Shown here: in pieces, positions 1 through 7,798 of the stretch | Numbering within the stretch: the first letter of the stretch is position 1 | Layout: every line of letters begins with the position of its first letter | Assembly: GCF_010726085.1 (NCBI RefSeq) | Contig: NZ_AP022560.1 | Coordinates: 1,054,001-1,118,000 of the forward strand | DNA: 64,000 bases | Direction: 5' to 3' | Source of the DNA: Mycolicibacterium moriokaense | GTDB lineage: Bacteria; Actinomycetota; Actinomycetes; Mycobacteriales; Mycobacteriaceae | Translations under genes and position numbers: made by a program | Notes under the pieces: model-generated | Database searches by the model: none | The model's input: only the letters and a program-made list of their open reading frames with translations | Told to the model about the DNA's origin: nothing

Positions 1-808
1 CTTTGAGCAGACCCAGCAGGGTGGTCCCGTCCGGCCAGGGCATTGCGTGCGTGTCACCGTACATGTCCACGACCAGATCAGTGCTCACCGGCCCGTCCGA
101 TGCAGCCGGGTCGCCGACATCAGCTGGTGCGAAGCGCTCAACGTGGAGCTCACGCTGGACGGGTTCGCCGGCCAGGGCCGTCGCCAACGCCTGGAGGAAC
201 CCCTCGGGCCCGCATGCGTACACCGGTCCGGGCGGGCACTGATTTAGGAAGGCGCCCAACACCTCTGGCGACGGGCGACCGTTTCGTGCGGTGGCCCAAC
301 GGGACATCCTGAGCCGGTCGGGAAACTCGCTGCAGAGCTCATCGAGTGCCGCATCGAAGATGACGGCGCCTTCGGCCCGGTTGACATAGAACAGGTTCAC
401 TTGCCCACAACCGGTCCGCAGGGCCGAGGTGATGATCGAGATTATCGGCGTGATACCGCTGCCGGCCGCCAGAAAGACGAGGTCGGAGTCGTAGCCGTCG
501 GGACCGAAAGAACCGGCCGGACCGTGAGCGACGATCTCCAGACCCTCAGTTGCGTTGTCGTGCAGCCATTTCGACGCGTGGCCACCCGGTATCTGTTTGA
601 CGGTGATCCTTGGCCGCCGGTCGACGTGCGGCGAGCTCGACAGCGAGTAGCAGCGCGCGGTCCGGCCGCCGCCAGCGCCGGGCAGGCTGAAGGTCAGGTA
701 CTGCCCCGGCCGGTAGTCGAGACGCCCCGGCGAGTCGAACACAATCGAGATGGTTTCCGGGGTTTCGCGAATGACGTCGGTGACACGCAAGGTGTGGGCT
801 TGCTGCAT
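1..808 (-). CDS. KshB-like ferredoxin reductase (3' end beyond window)
   Basis: Flavin-dependent ferredoxin-NAD(P)H reductase of the class that feeds electrons to Rieske oxygenases such as 3-ketosteroid 9-alpha-hydroxylase. Reading the minus strand from ATG 808 gives an FAD-binding segment with RCYSLSS at about residues 48-54, then an NAD-binding segment with AAGSGITPI and later YACGPEGF. The start of a C-terminal plant-type [2Fe-2S] domain follows, but its cysteine cluster lies beyond position 1. The gene starts 17 bases after the stop of a 50-codon gene, downstream of a Rieske oxygenase, so the three probably form one operon and this is the partner reductase. A weak GGA precedes the start and no upstream in-frame start was found. 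The substrate is not deducible; a steroid or other ring compound is inferred. Confidence 0.85.
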   Translation of the reverse strand, partial: MQQAHTLRVTDVIRETPETISIVFDSPGRLDYRPGQYLTFSLPGAGGGRTARCYSLSSSPHVDRRPRITVKQIPGGHASKWLHDNATEGLEIVAHGPAGSFGPDGYDSDLVFLAAGSGITPIISIITSALRTGCGQVNLFYVNRAEGAVIFDAALDELCSEFPDRLRMSRWATARNGRPSPEVLGAFLNQCPPGPVYACGPEGFLQALATALAGEPVQRELHVERFAPADVGDPAASDGPVSTDLVVDMYGDTHAMPWPDGTTLLGLLK

Positions 809-825
809 CGTGCGGTGTCCAACGC

Positions 826-978
826 TCAGTAGACCGGACGGCGACGACGGCTCTTCAGGTAGGTCAAGCCGTCGGATTTCGAGTACGTGGTCAGGCTGGA
901 CGGATAGCGGATGCCGCTGCGGTAGCGCCACCATCCGAGGCCGGCGACCACGACGGCCAGCGCCACAGCCGCCCTCAT
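826..978 (-). CDS. 50-aa membrane protein between oxygenase and reductase
   Basis: Small protein of 50 residues: about 15 hydrophobic residues at the N-terminus (AAVALAVVVAGLGWW) and then a basic, Tyr-rich tail ending RRRRPVY, so probably one membrane segment with a positively charged cytoplasmic end. Its ATG overlaps the stop of the Rieske oxygenase as ATGA, implying translational coupling, and the reductase starts 17 bases after its stop. I do not recognise the family. The position suggests a membrane anchor or small partner of the oxygenase system, which is inference. It could be a chance frame, but the exact overlap, the hydrophobic-then-basic profile and filling of an otherwise unexplained 166-base gap argue for a real gene. 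Confidence 0.6.
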   Translation of the reverse strand: MRAAVALAVVVAGLGWWRYRSGIRYPSSLTTYSKSDGLTYLKSRRRRPVY

Positions 979-2186
979 CGGAGAACCTGCACGGTTGCCG
1001 GTGCGGTCAGCGGTGCTTGCGGGCCGGTACCGTTGCTCTGCTCCGATTCGGCCTGTTCGCTCTTGCCCGTGACCCGGATTCCCGCTCGTCTGCCGTTATG
1101 GCGGACGCTGGGGCCGTCCAGGGGCTCGTCGCTGTCGACGCGGCGGTCCCATAGGCGTCGGAACGCGATCGTCGCCCGGTCACTAGGGGCATAAGGGGGA
1201 TTGGCCGGTTCCTGGCGGCGCAGCATCAGCGGTGAGTCCTGCCGGGTGATCCCCCAGTTGAGGGCGCCCACGCCGAAGTCGAGCGCGCGCTGGAGGACGG
1301 GTCCGACGACAGGGAGCTTGATGCGCGGCATCAGCATCATGTCCATCATGCAGAAGCTGTTCTCGTCCACCGGCGTCATGCACAGCAGTGTCGAGCCGAA
1401 GATGCTATTGCGGCCGGTCAGATGGATCTGGAACAGCGTCGCTCCGTAGCAGTGGTTGGTCAGGTCACCGGTCACCGGCGAGAAGAAGTTGGTGATCTCG
1501 CGTTTGCGCGTACGTTTGGCGAGGTTCTGCCAGGTCCACCAGCCCGGTGCATCGTGGACGCGGTTCTCCACGCGCAGCACCGTCGGACTGTCCTCGATGA
1601 TCACCGACTCCGCCCACCCTCCGGTGTCATGGGTGATGGCGAAATGCGATCCGTCGGCGTTGTTCTCGGCGAAATGCTTGGCCGCGTAGGGGAAGAACCA
1701 CCGGTGCTTGCAGAACACGACCTGGTCCTCGGTCAGGCCGAGATCGCCGAGAATGTCCGGGAATTCGATGTCGGGCTCGTCGGCCCCGTTCCAGAGGAAC
1801 ACCGCGCCGTGCCGCTCCATGATCTGATAGCGCGGCAAGCAGATACCCTTGCGTACCCGATCCGGGCCGTTGACGCCGGCGAGCGCGCCGTCGGTGCCGT
1901 AGCGCCACCCGTGGAAGGGGCATTGCAGCTGGTCGTTGACGACGGTGCCGCCGGTGCCCAGATGCGCACCGAGATGCGGGCAGTGGGCCGCCATGCAGTG
2001 CAGTGTCCCGGAACTGTCGCGCCACAACACGACGTCGCGCTCGAGGAGGCGGGCCGGCACCACCTCGCGGGGCTTGACGTCCGACGACCAGGCGATCGTC
2101 CACCAGGATCGTGGATAGGCGCGATTCAACGCCGAATACCCCGTCGTTGCGCCGGCAGTCGACGGTATGTCGTTCGCGGACCTCAT
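975..2186 (-). CDS. Rieske non-haem iron oxygenase, KshA-like
   Basis: Terminal oxygenase of 403 residues that would hydroxylate a ring substrate using O2 and electrons from the downstream reductase. The Rieske [2Fe-2S] motif is complete: C69-x-H71 and C89-x2-H92 (CPH and CPFH). The catalytic domain has the mononuclear-iron signature ENNADGSHFAITHD. The start is set by GGAGGG ending about 5 bases before ATG 2186; the open frame extends to 2660, but that stretch crosses the divergent TetR promoter and is very unlikely to be translated. First gene of an operon with the 50-aa protein and the KshB-like reductase. Probably controlled by the divergent TetR gene through the AGTG-N2-CACT sites. KshA-like describes architecture only; the substrate is unknown. 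Confidence 0.85.
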   Translation of the reverse strand: MRSANDIPSTAGATTGYSALNRAYPRSWWTIAWSSDVKPREVVPARLLERDVVLWRDSSGTLHCMAAHCPHLGAHLGTGGTVVNDQLQCPFHGWRYGTDGALAGVNGPDRVRKGICLPRYQIMERHGAVFLWNGADEPDIEFPDILGDLGLTEDQVVFCKHRWFFPYAAKHFAENNADGSHFAITHDTGGWAESVIIEDSPTVLRVENRVHDAPGWWTWQNLAKRTRKREITNFFSPVTGDLTNHCYGATLFQIHLTGRNSIFGSTLLCMTPVDENSFCMMDMMLMPRIKLPVVGPVLQRALDFGVGALNWGITRQDSPLMLRRQEPANPPYAPSDRATIAFRRLWDRRVDSDEPLDGPSVRHNGRRAGIRVTGKSEQAESEQSNGTGPQAPLTAPATVQVLR

Positions 2187-2202
2187 CAGCACCCTCCAAT
2201 GT

Positions 2203-2265
2203 AGTGAACACTTCCTATAGTCCCAAATTCTTAGCACTTTATGACACGCATCACAAGTGGTCACT
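2203..2265. promoter_or_regulatory. Two AGTG-N2-CACT operator-like palindromes
   Basis: Two 10-bp palindromes sharing AGTG-NN-CACT lie between the divergent oxygenase and TetR genes: AGTGAACACT at 2203-2212 and AGTGGTCACT at 2256-2265, with centres 53 bp apart. The first is 17 bases upstream of the oxygenase ATG. The pairing in a TetR-divergent promoter region suggests autoregulation plus operon control. The repressor-site link is inferred. Confidence 0.5.
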
Positions 2266-2373
2266 ACACATATTGTCCAATCTTGTGGACCTCGGCATGA
2301 TGGCGGCAGGCGATCACGGACATCGAGCCCGTGGCGCCCCATCATGTCGCCACACCGAAAGCCGCTGGATGTC

Positions 2374-3171
2374 ATGACCGCAGTGCCACCCGTGCGTCGT
2401 CCGCGTAAGTCCAGTGCAGAATTGCGGGAACTCCTGACGGCCGCGGCTCGGACGACGTTTTCCGAGCGCGGCTTCGCTGGTGCCACCACCCGCGATATCG
2501 CGGAACTGGCCGGGACCTCCGAGACGGTGCTGTTTCGGCACTTCGGCTCCAAGGCCGGACTGTTCGACGCGTCGATCATCGAGCCGTTCTCGTCGTTCAT
2601 CAGGCGCTTCGTCGACACGTGGCTGGCTGTTGAGGAACCGCACGAGGCCGAGATACCCACCCGGGCATTCTTCGCCGAGATGTATCAGATGTTGCGCGAA
2701 CAACGCGGGGTTCTGTTGACGCTGATGGCAGCGGACGTGCACGAGCCCGACGTCGCAGTCAACGCCGATATCGCACTGTTTTTGGACCGAATCGAGGCGG
2801 TTGCTGCCCGTGAACTCGAGCTGCGTGGGTGGCACGCGGTGGACATCCCGGTGCTGGTCCGCATCGCTTTCGGAATGGTCTTGGCTGCTGCGGTTTTCAA
2901 GGAGTGGCTCTACACGGAGCCCGACTCGGTGCCGGACGATCACATCATCGACGAGATGGTCGAGATTCTCATCAGTGGCGCGAGTGGCAGCCGTGCGCAG
3001 TCGGCCTCATCGGGGTGCGTGGTCACCGAGCACCGGGACCGTTGGCGGGTTGACTTCCGCGGTGCAGCGCAACCCGTGCTGTTACGCGAAGCGGCTGAAT
3101 GGCTTGCCCGATCGGGCCGCACCGTGGAGAGCATGTCGTGGCACAACGGCGAACTCCGATTGTATTACTGA
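2374..3171 (+). CDS. TetR-family regulator with extra C-terminal domain
   Basis: Transcriptional repressor, 265 residues from ATG 2374. The N-terminal helix-turn-helix is typical: ELRELLTAAARTTFSERGF, then TTRDIAELAGTSETVLFRHF. The ligand domain runs to about residue 210. A further ~50 residues ending in HNGELRLYY form a short, possibly beta-rich tail not usual in TetR proteins. ATG 2344 is an in-frame alternative giving 10 more residues; 2374 was preferred because GGA precedes it. Divergent from the Rieske oxygenase operon, which it probably represses until a substrate or CoA-ester effector binds (inference). Confidence 0.8.
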   Translation: MTAVPPVRRPRKSSAELRELLTAAARTTFSERGFAGATTRDIAELAGTSETVLFRHFGSKAGLFDASIIEPFSSFIRRFVDTWLAVEEPHEAEIPTRAFFAEMYQMLREQRGVLLTLMAADVHEPDVAVNADIALFLDRIEAVAARELELRGWHAVDIPVLVRIAFGMVLAAAVFKEWLYTEPDSVPDDHIIDEMVEILISGASGSRAQSASSGCVVTEHRDRWRVDFRGAAQPVLLREAAEWLARSGRTVESMSWHNGELRLYY

Positions 3172-3193
3172 GCATTCATTCGCCGGCGCGGCG

Positions 3194-3790
3194 TCACAGC
3201 GCGGGCTTGGTCAACAACCCCGCTTCGAGCATGCCGAAAGCCACGTCTGCCAACGTGTCGATGTCTTCGCCCGATAGCACCGCCGTATGCGCAACCGAGC
3301 GCAGCGCCGACGCCATGGCCGTCGACAGCAACTGCACTCGGAGGCGGTTCGCGGTGTCCTCCGGAAGCCCCTGCGCGAAGAACCGCTTGAGGATGTCTTC
3401 CCATTCGGAGACGAAGGACAGATAGCGGCGGTGCAAGGGCGGCTCGCTGTACCAGAGCCGCATGATGTCGACGCGGAGATCCGAATCCATGTTGTCGAAG
3501 AACTGCGCCAGCTGCGAGGTGACCTCTCGGCGGGCGACGGTCCATCGATCGTCGGTCTCCACGTTCTCCAGCGCGGTCCGCAGGCGTTCGGTCACTTCCG
3601 GGGCCGTTGCGAACAGGACGTCTTCCTTGGTGCCGAAGTAGCGGTTCAGCGTGCTGCGCGAGCACACTGCCGCCGCCGCGATGTCCTCCATCCCGACGGC
3701 GTCGTAACCCCGCGCCATGAACAGTTCGACGGCACAGCGCACGATTGTCGAGCGAAGGGCGGCCTTCTTCCGTTCCCGTAGGGCACTCAT
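3194..3790 (-). CDS. TetR-family regulator
   Basis: TetR repressor of 198 residues with the expected N-terminal helix-turn-helix (AVELFMARGYDAVGMEDIAA, then CSRSTLNRYFGTKEDVLF). It is convergent with the preceding TetR gene and divergent from the membrane protein/COX III/COX IV set starting at 3972. A tandem pair of GACGCGGCGCGTC palindromes in the 181-base intergenic space is its likely operator, so it probably controls that set and itself. The effector cannot be told from sequence. Confidence 0.85.
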   Translation of the reverse strand: MSALRERKKAALRSTIVRCAVELFMARGYDAVGMEDIAAAAVCSRSTLNRYFGTKEDVLFATAPEVTERLRTALENVETDDRWTVARREVTSQLAQFFDNMDSDLRVDIMRLWYSEPPLHRRYLSFVSEWEDILKRFFAQGLPEDTANRLRVQLLSTAMASALRSVAHTAVLSGEDIDTLADVAFGMLEAGLLTKPAL

Positions 3791-3815
3791 CAGGTAGTCA
3801 GCATAAGCGATACAT

Positions 3816-3878
3816 CTATTGACGCGGCGCGTCTATTGACGCGGCGCGTCCTACGGAGGTACTTTGTGACGCGGCTCA
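3816..3878. promoter_or_regulatory. Tandem GACGCG-g-CGCGTC operator repeats
   Basis: An 18-base unit, CTATTGACGCGGCGCGTC, occurs twice back to back (3816-3833 and 3833-3850, sharing one base). Each copy holds a near-perfect palindrome with 6-bp arms GACGCG and CGCGTC around one base. A third half-site, TGACGCGGCTCA, lies at 3867-3878. The spacing is 17 bp from copy to copy. The location between a TetR gene and its divergent target set suggests cooperative repressor binding; the function is inferred. Confidence 0.6.
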
Positions 3879-3971
3879 TAGATCGTCCACGTTGGGATGA
3901 AGGTCACCATGGGACGAACGGCCCACCGGAATGAGTCGCTGATGCGTGCTCTGAAACGAAGGAGACATCAC

Positions 3972-4808
3972 GTGGAGCAACGAATGACCCTCTCCGCGCA
4001 GCGCCTGTGCCTGGCCGCCGGACCCATGCTGACCCTACTGTTCCTCGTCGGGTGGTTCGCCGGAGCGAAATGGCTGCCGGCGCCGAGTCCGATGATGAGC
4101 GCCGAGCAGGTATCGGTGATGTACCAAGAAAACCGATTCGGCTTTCAGGCCGGATTCGTGACGATGATCATCGCGGCGGCCCTGATGGCGCCGTGGGCGG
4201 TCGCGATGACGATGTGGACGAAGAAGACCGAATCGCGGTTCCCGGTCCTCACCTACACGCAGCTGGTTTCGCTCGGTTGCTCGGTGGCGATCTTCGTGAT
4301 CGTGTTCGTGCCCTGGGGAGTCGCGGCCCTGCGTGCGGGGGAGGTACCCGCCGATATCACCCAGGTGATGCACGATCTGGGCTGGTTCCTGTTCCTGTTC
4401 GACGTGGCGCCGTTCTCGATGTGGCTGGTCGCATTGGCTCTCGGCATGCTGTGGACCCCGCGCGAGCACCAGATGCTGCCGCGCTGGGCGGGGTACTACA
4501 CGTTGATCGAAGCGCTGGCCATCGCCCCGGCGATCATGATCATCTTCTTCAAGAGCGGGCCGTACGCCTACAACGGCTTCCTGGCGCTCTGGTGGCCGTT
4601 CGGCACCTTCTTCGTCTGGGTGCTGGTGATGACGACGCTGTGCTGGAAGGCGCTCGATCGGCAAGCGGCCCTTGATGAATCGGCTGGTATCGGCGTCCAT
4701 CGCCACTACGTCGACCTCGAGGACGGGATGGCTGGCAGATCCATCGCAGCCGGGACCGCCGATTCCCCCGCGGTCGACGACACCTCCCGTCAACCACTGA
4801 CCGTCTGA
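3972..4808 (+). CDS. Polytopic membrane protein, first gene of COX-like set
   Basis: Integral membrane protein of 278 residues, not recognised. About six hydrophobic segments are visible, for example LTLLFLVGWFAG, MIIAAALMAPWAVAM, LVSLGCSVAIFVIVFVPWG and WLVALALGMLW. The start is GTG 3972, chosen because GGAG sits 7 bases upstream; the open frame continues to 3897 without a better site. The C-terminal ~50 residues are hydrophilic and presumably cytoplasmic. It is followed after 14 bases by a subunit III-like gene and then a subunit IV-like gene, so it may help assemble or modify a respiratory complex. No haem-ligand pattern typical of oxidase subunit I was found. Confidence 0.75.
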   Translation: MEQRMTLSAQRLCLAAGPMLTLLFLVGWFAGAKWLPAPSPMMSAEQVSVMYQENRFGFQAGFVTMIIAAALMAPWAVAMTMWTKKTESRFPVLTYTQLVSLGCSVAIFVIVFVPWGVAALRAGEVPADITQVMHDLGWFLFLFDVAPFSMWLVALALGMLWTPREHQMLPRWAGYYTLIEALAIAPAIMIIFFKSGPYAYNGFLALWWPFGTFFVWVLVMTTLCWKALDRQAALDESAGIGVHRHYVDLEDGMAGRSIAAGTADSPAVDDTSRQPLTV

Positions 4809-4822
4809 GCAGGAGATCCGAT

Positions 4823-5437
4823 ATGGCAACTACCGTGGCGACCACCCGGGCCAAGACGCGCCGCAACGCTGATTCCGTTCCGGGTGAGACCGGCATCTGG
4901 ATACTGGTGCTCGTCGACCTGATGTTCTTCGCCGCGATATTCGGTGTGTTCATGGTCGAACGGGGCAACGCACCCGCGGTGTTCGACCAGTCGCGTGCGC
5001 AGCTGGTGGTCGGCTGGGGCGCGGTGAACACCCTGATACTGCTGACGTCGTCGCTGACGATGGCACTGGCGGTCCGCAGCGTCCGTCAGGGCGCGCTGGT
5101 GCAGGCCCGTCGGCTCGTCGCGGTCACCGCGGCCTTCGGCGTGTGGTTCGTCGTCAACAAGGCCATCGAATGGACGGCGGAGATCGGCGCCGGCCATATT
5201 CCGAACGAGAACCACTTCTTCTTGATGTACTACACCTCCGCGGGCATTCACCTGCTGCACGTGCTGATCGGGCTGGTGGTGCTGGCCTACCTGTACCTGG
5301 CCATCACCAGGGACATCCGTCGTGGAGCGGGGCCTTCGCCGATTCTCAAGCGCAACACCGAATCCGGTGGTGTCTTCTGGCATTTCGTCGACCTCTTGTG
5401 GGTCGTCCTGTTCGCCGTCCTCTATCTTGCCGTCTAA
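4823..5437 (+). CDS. Haem-copper oxidase subunit III-like protein (CoxC/NorE type)
   Basis: Membrane protein of 204 residues with the subunit III pattern: N-terminal GETGIWILVLVDLMFFAAIF, a central long loop, LMYYTSAGIHLLHVLIGLVV, and the C-terminal WHFVDLLWVVLFAVLYL. It is short, like NorE-type proteins, with five predicted membrane segments. AGGAGA lies 6 bases before ATG 4823. Subunit III proteins stabilise the catalytic core of cytochrome oxidases or nitric oxide reductases, yet no subunit I or II is encoded beside it, so it must serve a core encoded elsewhere or have another role. The CoxC versus NorE assignment is open. Confidence 0.85.
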   Translation: MATTVATTRAKTRRNADSVPGETGIWILVLVDLMFFAAIFGVFMVERGNAPAVFDQSRAQLVVGWGAVNTLILLTSSLTMALAVRSVRQGALVQARRLVAVTAAFGVWFVVNKAIEWTAEIGAGHIPNENHFFLMYYTSAGIHLLHVLIGLVVLAYLYLAITRDIRRGAGPSPILKRNTESGGVFWHFVDLLWVVLFAVLYLAV

Positions 5438-5455
5438 AAAGGAGCCGTTCGAGCG

Positions 5456-5770
5456 ATGACTGTTCAATCCAGGACCATTCAACCGACGGATTCCACCAAG
5501 ATCTCGCTGACCGACCCGCTGGTGGTGTCCTGGGCGGTGCTGGTGGCACTGACGCTGACCTCACTGTGGCTGGGTGCCGGCCACAGTGTCGCCGGTATGA
5601 GCGGACGTGCGGCGACGATGATCATCTTGGTTGTGGCCTTCGCCAAAGCCGGGCTGGTGGCGGCCCACTTCATGGAAGTCAAGTCTGCGGCGCCGCCGCT
5701 GCGCTGGATCGTCGGAACCCTGCTCAGCGTCGCCATGGTGGTGACCCTGGCGCTCTATCTGTGGGCCTGA
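5456..5770 (+). CDS. Prokaryotic COX subunit IV-like membrane protein
   Basis: Membrane protein of 104 residues with three hydrophobic segments, matching the COX4_pro/NorF pattern: LVVSWAVLVALTLTSLWLG, then TMIILVVAFAKAGLVAAHFM and LRWIVGTLLSVAMVVTLALY. The FAKAGLVAAHFMEVK stretch is characteristic of this family. GGAG is 11 bases before ATG 5456. Third gene of the set; with the subunit III-like gene it forms a typical III-IV pair. Confidence 0.8.
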   Translation: MTVQSRTIQPTDSTKISLTDPLVVSWAVLVALTLTSLWLGAGHSVAGMSGRAATMIILVVAFAKAGLVAAHFMEVKSAAPPLRWIVGTLLSVAMVVTLALYLWA

Positions 5771-6542
5771 TCCGGGTCCATGTCCAGGGCCTGACTTCCA
5801 TCGAACTTGTGCGCACGTGATCGGGGATTTCGGCCAGGTCGGCCGGCGGTGATGGTTTGGCTGCCGGCCTGGATGGAGACGGTGCGATAGCGCTGTGCCG
5901 TGCGGACGAATTTCATTATGCTCCAGCCAGGTTGGTGCTCGGTCCAGTCCGAAACCCCGGGCGAAGACGATGCTTAGGTGGCTTCGACGGAGTCGCGGCT
6001 GCGGTGGTAGATCGGAAGGGCCTGATGCGCCACAACTGGTGGTAGGCGTCGATGACGAAGGTGGCGGGTGGGTCGACAAGGTTGGTGGTGCAGCCCCTCC
6101 GAGCCGGCCAGGGCTGGGTGAGCGCCACTCCGTCGGGAACGCGGCCGAAAGCGATTGCCGGAAAGTAGATTTAGCCGATACCGGTAGACGGCAAATGAGC
6201 CTTGGGTACGACACCGCCGCCACCCCGGTCTCCTCGATTACCCGCATTGAGTCCGCCTTACTGGTGTCGCTCGATGATCCGCGCCAACTGCCGTAACACC
6301 TCGTTCTCGGCGGCGGCTTCGAGAAATCCGAGTTGGGCCTAGGCGGTGTACAGGGCACTCCACAGCAGTGCGGAATCTTCGTGGACGTAATCGGCAACGG
6401 CTCGGCGGCCGAGCGTTCGGCCGGACCCTCGGTCGCAGGGGCGACGAGGTATCCGGCGTCAACCGAAGGCGGAACTTCGCGGCCCGCAAAACGATTTCGG
6501 GAATGGCGCCGACGGTAGTGGCGGTTGATCAGCGCCAAAGAG
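5771..6542. other. Non-coding stretch with decayed coding sequence
   Basis: No intact gene is supported in these 772 bases. A 7-bp GC hairpin (GGCCGGC at 5841-5847, GCCGGCC at 5863-5869) follows the COX IV-like gene and may end its transcript, although no T-run follows. Minus-strand frames between about 5880 and 6450 contain short protein-like fragments in different phases, consistent with a degraded gene (see the pseudogene entry). A 341-codon open frame on the minus strand here is Pro/Ser/Arg-rich and looks like a high-GC artefact. Confidence 0.5.
6258..6450 (-). pseudogene. Decayed coding remnant with internal stop
   Basis: One minus-strand frame reads as protein despite an internal TAG: AVADYVHEDSALLWSALYTA, stop, AQLGFLEAAAENEVLRQLAR, IIERHQ, stop. 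The amphipathic helical character before and after the stop suggests the end of a once-functional gene; the stop is at about 6338-6340. I do not recognise the family. Upstream the frame breaks up. It may be debris from a mobile-element neighbour gene. Confidence 0.4.
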
Positions 6543-6578
6543 GACAACGCCGCCCCCTTTCTGTGGGGCGGCGTTGTC
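6543..6578 (-). terminator. 14-bp perfect hairpin terminator
   Basis: Perfect 14-bp inverted repeat: GACAACGCCGCCCC at 6543-6556 and its complement at 6565-6578, with an 8-base loop. It lies 59 bases past the stop of the minus-strand gene ending at 6637. In that direction the stem is followed by CTCTTTGG, so it probably terminates that transcript. Confidence 0.75.
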
Positions 6579-6636
6579 GCGTGCAATCAACGGGTGTACG
6601 TGCCGATCGCGTGTCAGACGCTTCGAGTCGATGACT

Positions 6637-7650
6637 CTACGGGTGGAAATGCCGGACATAGTCGTGCCACTGAATGTGCTGGAGGTCCCCGTAACAAACC
6701 TTGCCTTCGCATTCCCAGCGCGCCAGCGAGATCCAGCAGTCCATGCTGGGCCAAAACGCGCAGCGGTTGGTGGCCACGACTTCACCGTGGATTTCGTAGT
6801 CGCGCCCCTCGGCGTCGGTCAGCACCATTTCAGCCCTGGTCGGTGCCAGCGTACGTGGGTCCTCGTACACCCGCTTGCGGCTGTCCACAATTGGGATCAG
6901 CCTACCGTCACGGTTGACCCAGCCGCCCTTGGTGGGCTCCCCGCCAGGTACATCGAGCAATCCTTTCCACGCCGGATCCCAGTCAGGATGGTCATAGGCG
7001 GTGCAACCAAACATGAGATTCTCGTCGAACACACCGGTCATCCAGTCAATCGGCGGCGTCGGCGCCGGTCGTTCACTGCGCGCTTGACCCCAGGAGCGAT
7101 CTCGGACGTGGGTGCAGTCCACCTCATAGGTCTTGCCCCGCAACGTCAGCTCACCACGAGCCCGCATCGCCTGCTCGAAGTGCATGCCGGTCTGAACCAG
7201 CATGGGCTCCATCAGTGCTTCGAGCTCGATATCGAAGGAGTTCTGTCGTGATTCGTCGACATAGCGCAGCCGATGGCGCTTGAGCAGCTCGATTGTCTCG
7301 ACTCGGTAGCCGTTTTCGAACTCGTACTCCCACAGGTCTTTCACAAGCAGGTCGTCGCTCATGTAGTTGGTCCAGGCGAACAGCTCGGACTTCAGAGCAT
7401 GCGTTTTGATCCCCTGCCAAACCCACGCGCCACCGCTGACAACACCCAGGTTCGGGTGATGCCACATGTATGTGCAGCCGTGGATGTTCTCTTCTGGCAC
7501 GCTGAAACCAAAGAAATGCGTTTCAGTCAGGGTCGGCGAGGGGTTCGCATCCTTGAACGTCGGATGGAGCAGATCGCAATCGGGAGCGGCGGTCAAGAAT
7601 CCAGTGTTCTTGTGCTCCCAGAACGGCTTGTCCTGCGTCTCGGTCGTCAT
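6637..7650 (-). CDS. DUF7064-like conserved protein
   Basis: Soluble protein of 337 residues with many aromatic residues and alternating strands (GCTYMWHHPNLGVVSGGAWVW, DRSWGQARSERP, GLLDVPGGEPTKGGWV). It resembles the mycobacterial DUF7064/7065 proteins with a CrtC/lipocalin-like beta-barrel fold found near lipid or steroid catabolism genes; this comes from memory and is moderate only. The start at ATG 7650 was chosen because GGGAGA lies 6 bases upstream; the frame extends 15 codons further. It precedes a 14-bp hairpin. The upstream neighbour in the same direction is an APH-fold phosphotransferase about 150 bases away, so the two may share a transcript. No enzymatic residues can be assigned. 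Confidence 0.7.
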   Translation of the reverse strand: MTTETQDKPFWEHKNTGFLTAAPDCDLLHPTFKDANPSPTLTETHFFGFSVPEENIHGCTYMWHHPNLGVVSGGAWVWQGIKTHALKSELFAWTNYMSDDLLVKDLWEYEFENGYRVETIELLKRHRLRYVDESRQNSFDIELEALMEPMLVQTGMHFEQAMRARGELTLRGKTYEVDCTHVRDRSWGQARSERPAPTPPIDWMTGVFDENLMFGCTAYDHPDWDPAWKGLLDVPGGEPTKGGWVNRDGRLIPIVDSRKRVYEDPRTLAPTRAEMVLTDAEGRDYEIHGEVVATNRCAFWPSMDCWISLARWECEGKVCYGDLQHIQWHDYVRHFHP

Positions 7651-7798
7651 GTCGGTTCTCCCGGTTCTCTTCGAGGGGGCGATTAGGTATCGCATCGTGC
7701 CCGTACGGTGTGATCAGTTTCAGAAGGGCTGCGCTGGTATCGGCGAACTGAATCGCCGACACCACCGTCCTGCCCAACTGTGGAATTGCCAGACTGGA

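Noticed and set aside
5561-6586. 341-codon minus-strand open frame
   Set aside because: Overlaps the COX IV-like gene in antisense, is Pro/Ser/Arg-rich without motifs, and includes the terminator hairpin at 6543-6578; a high-GC artefact around a decayed gene.
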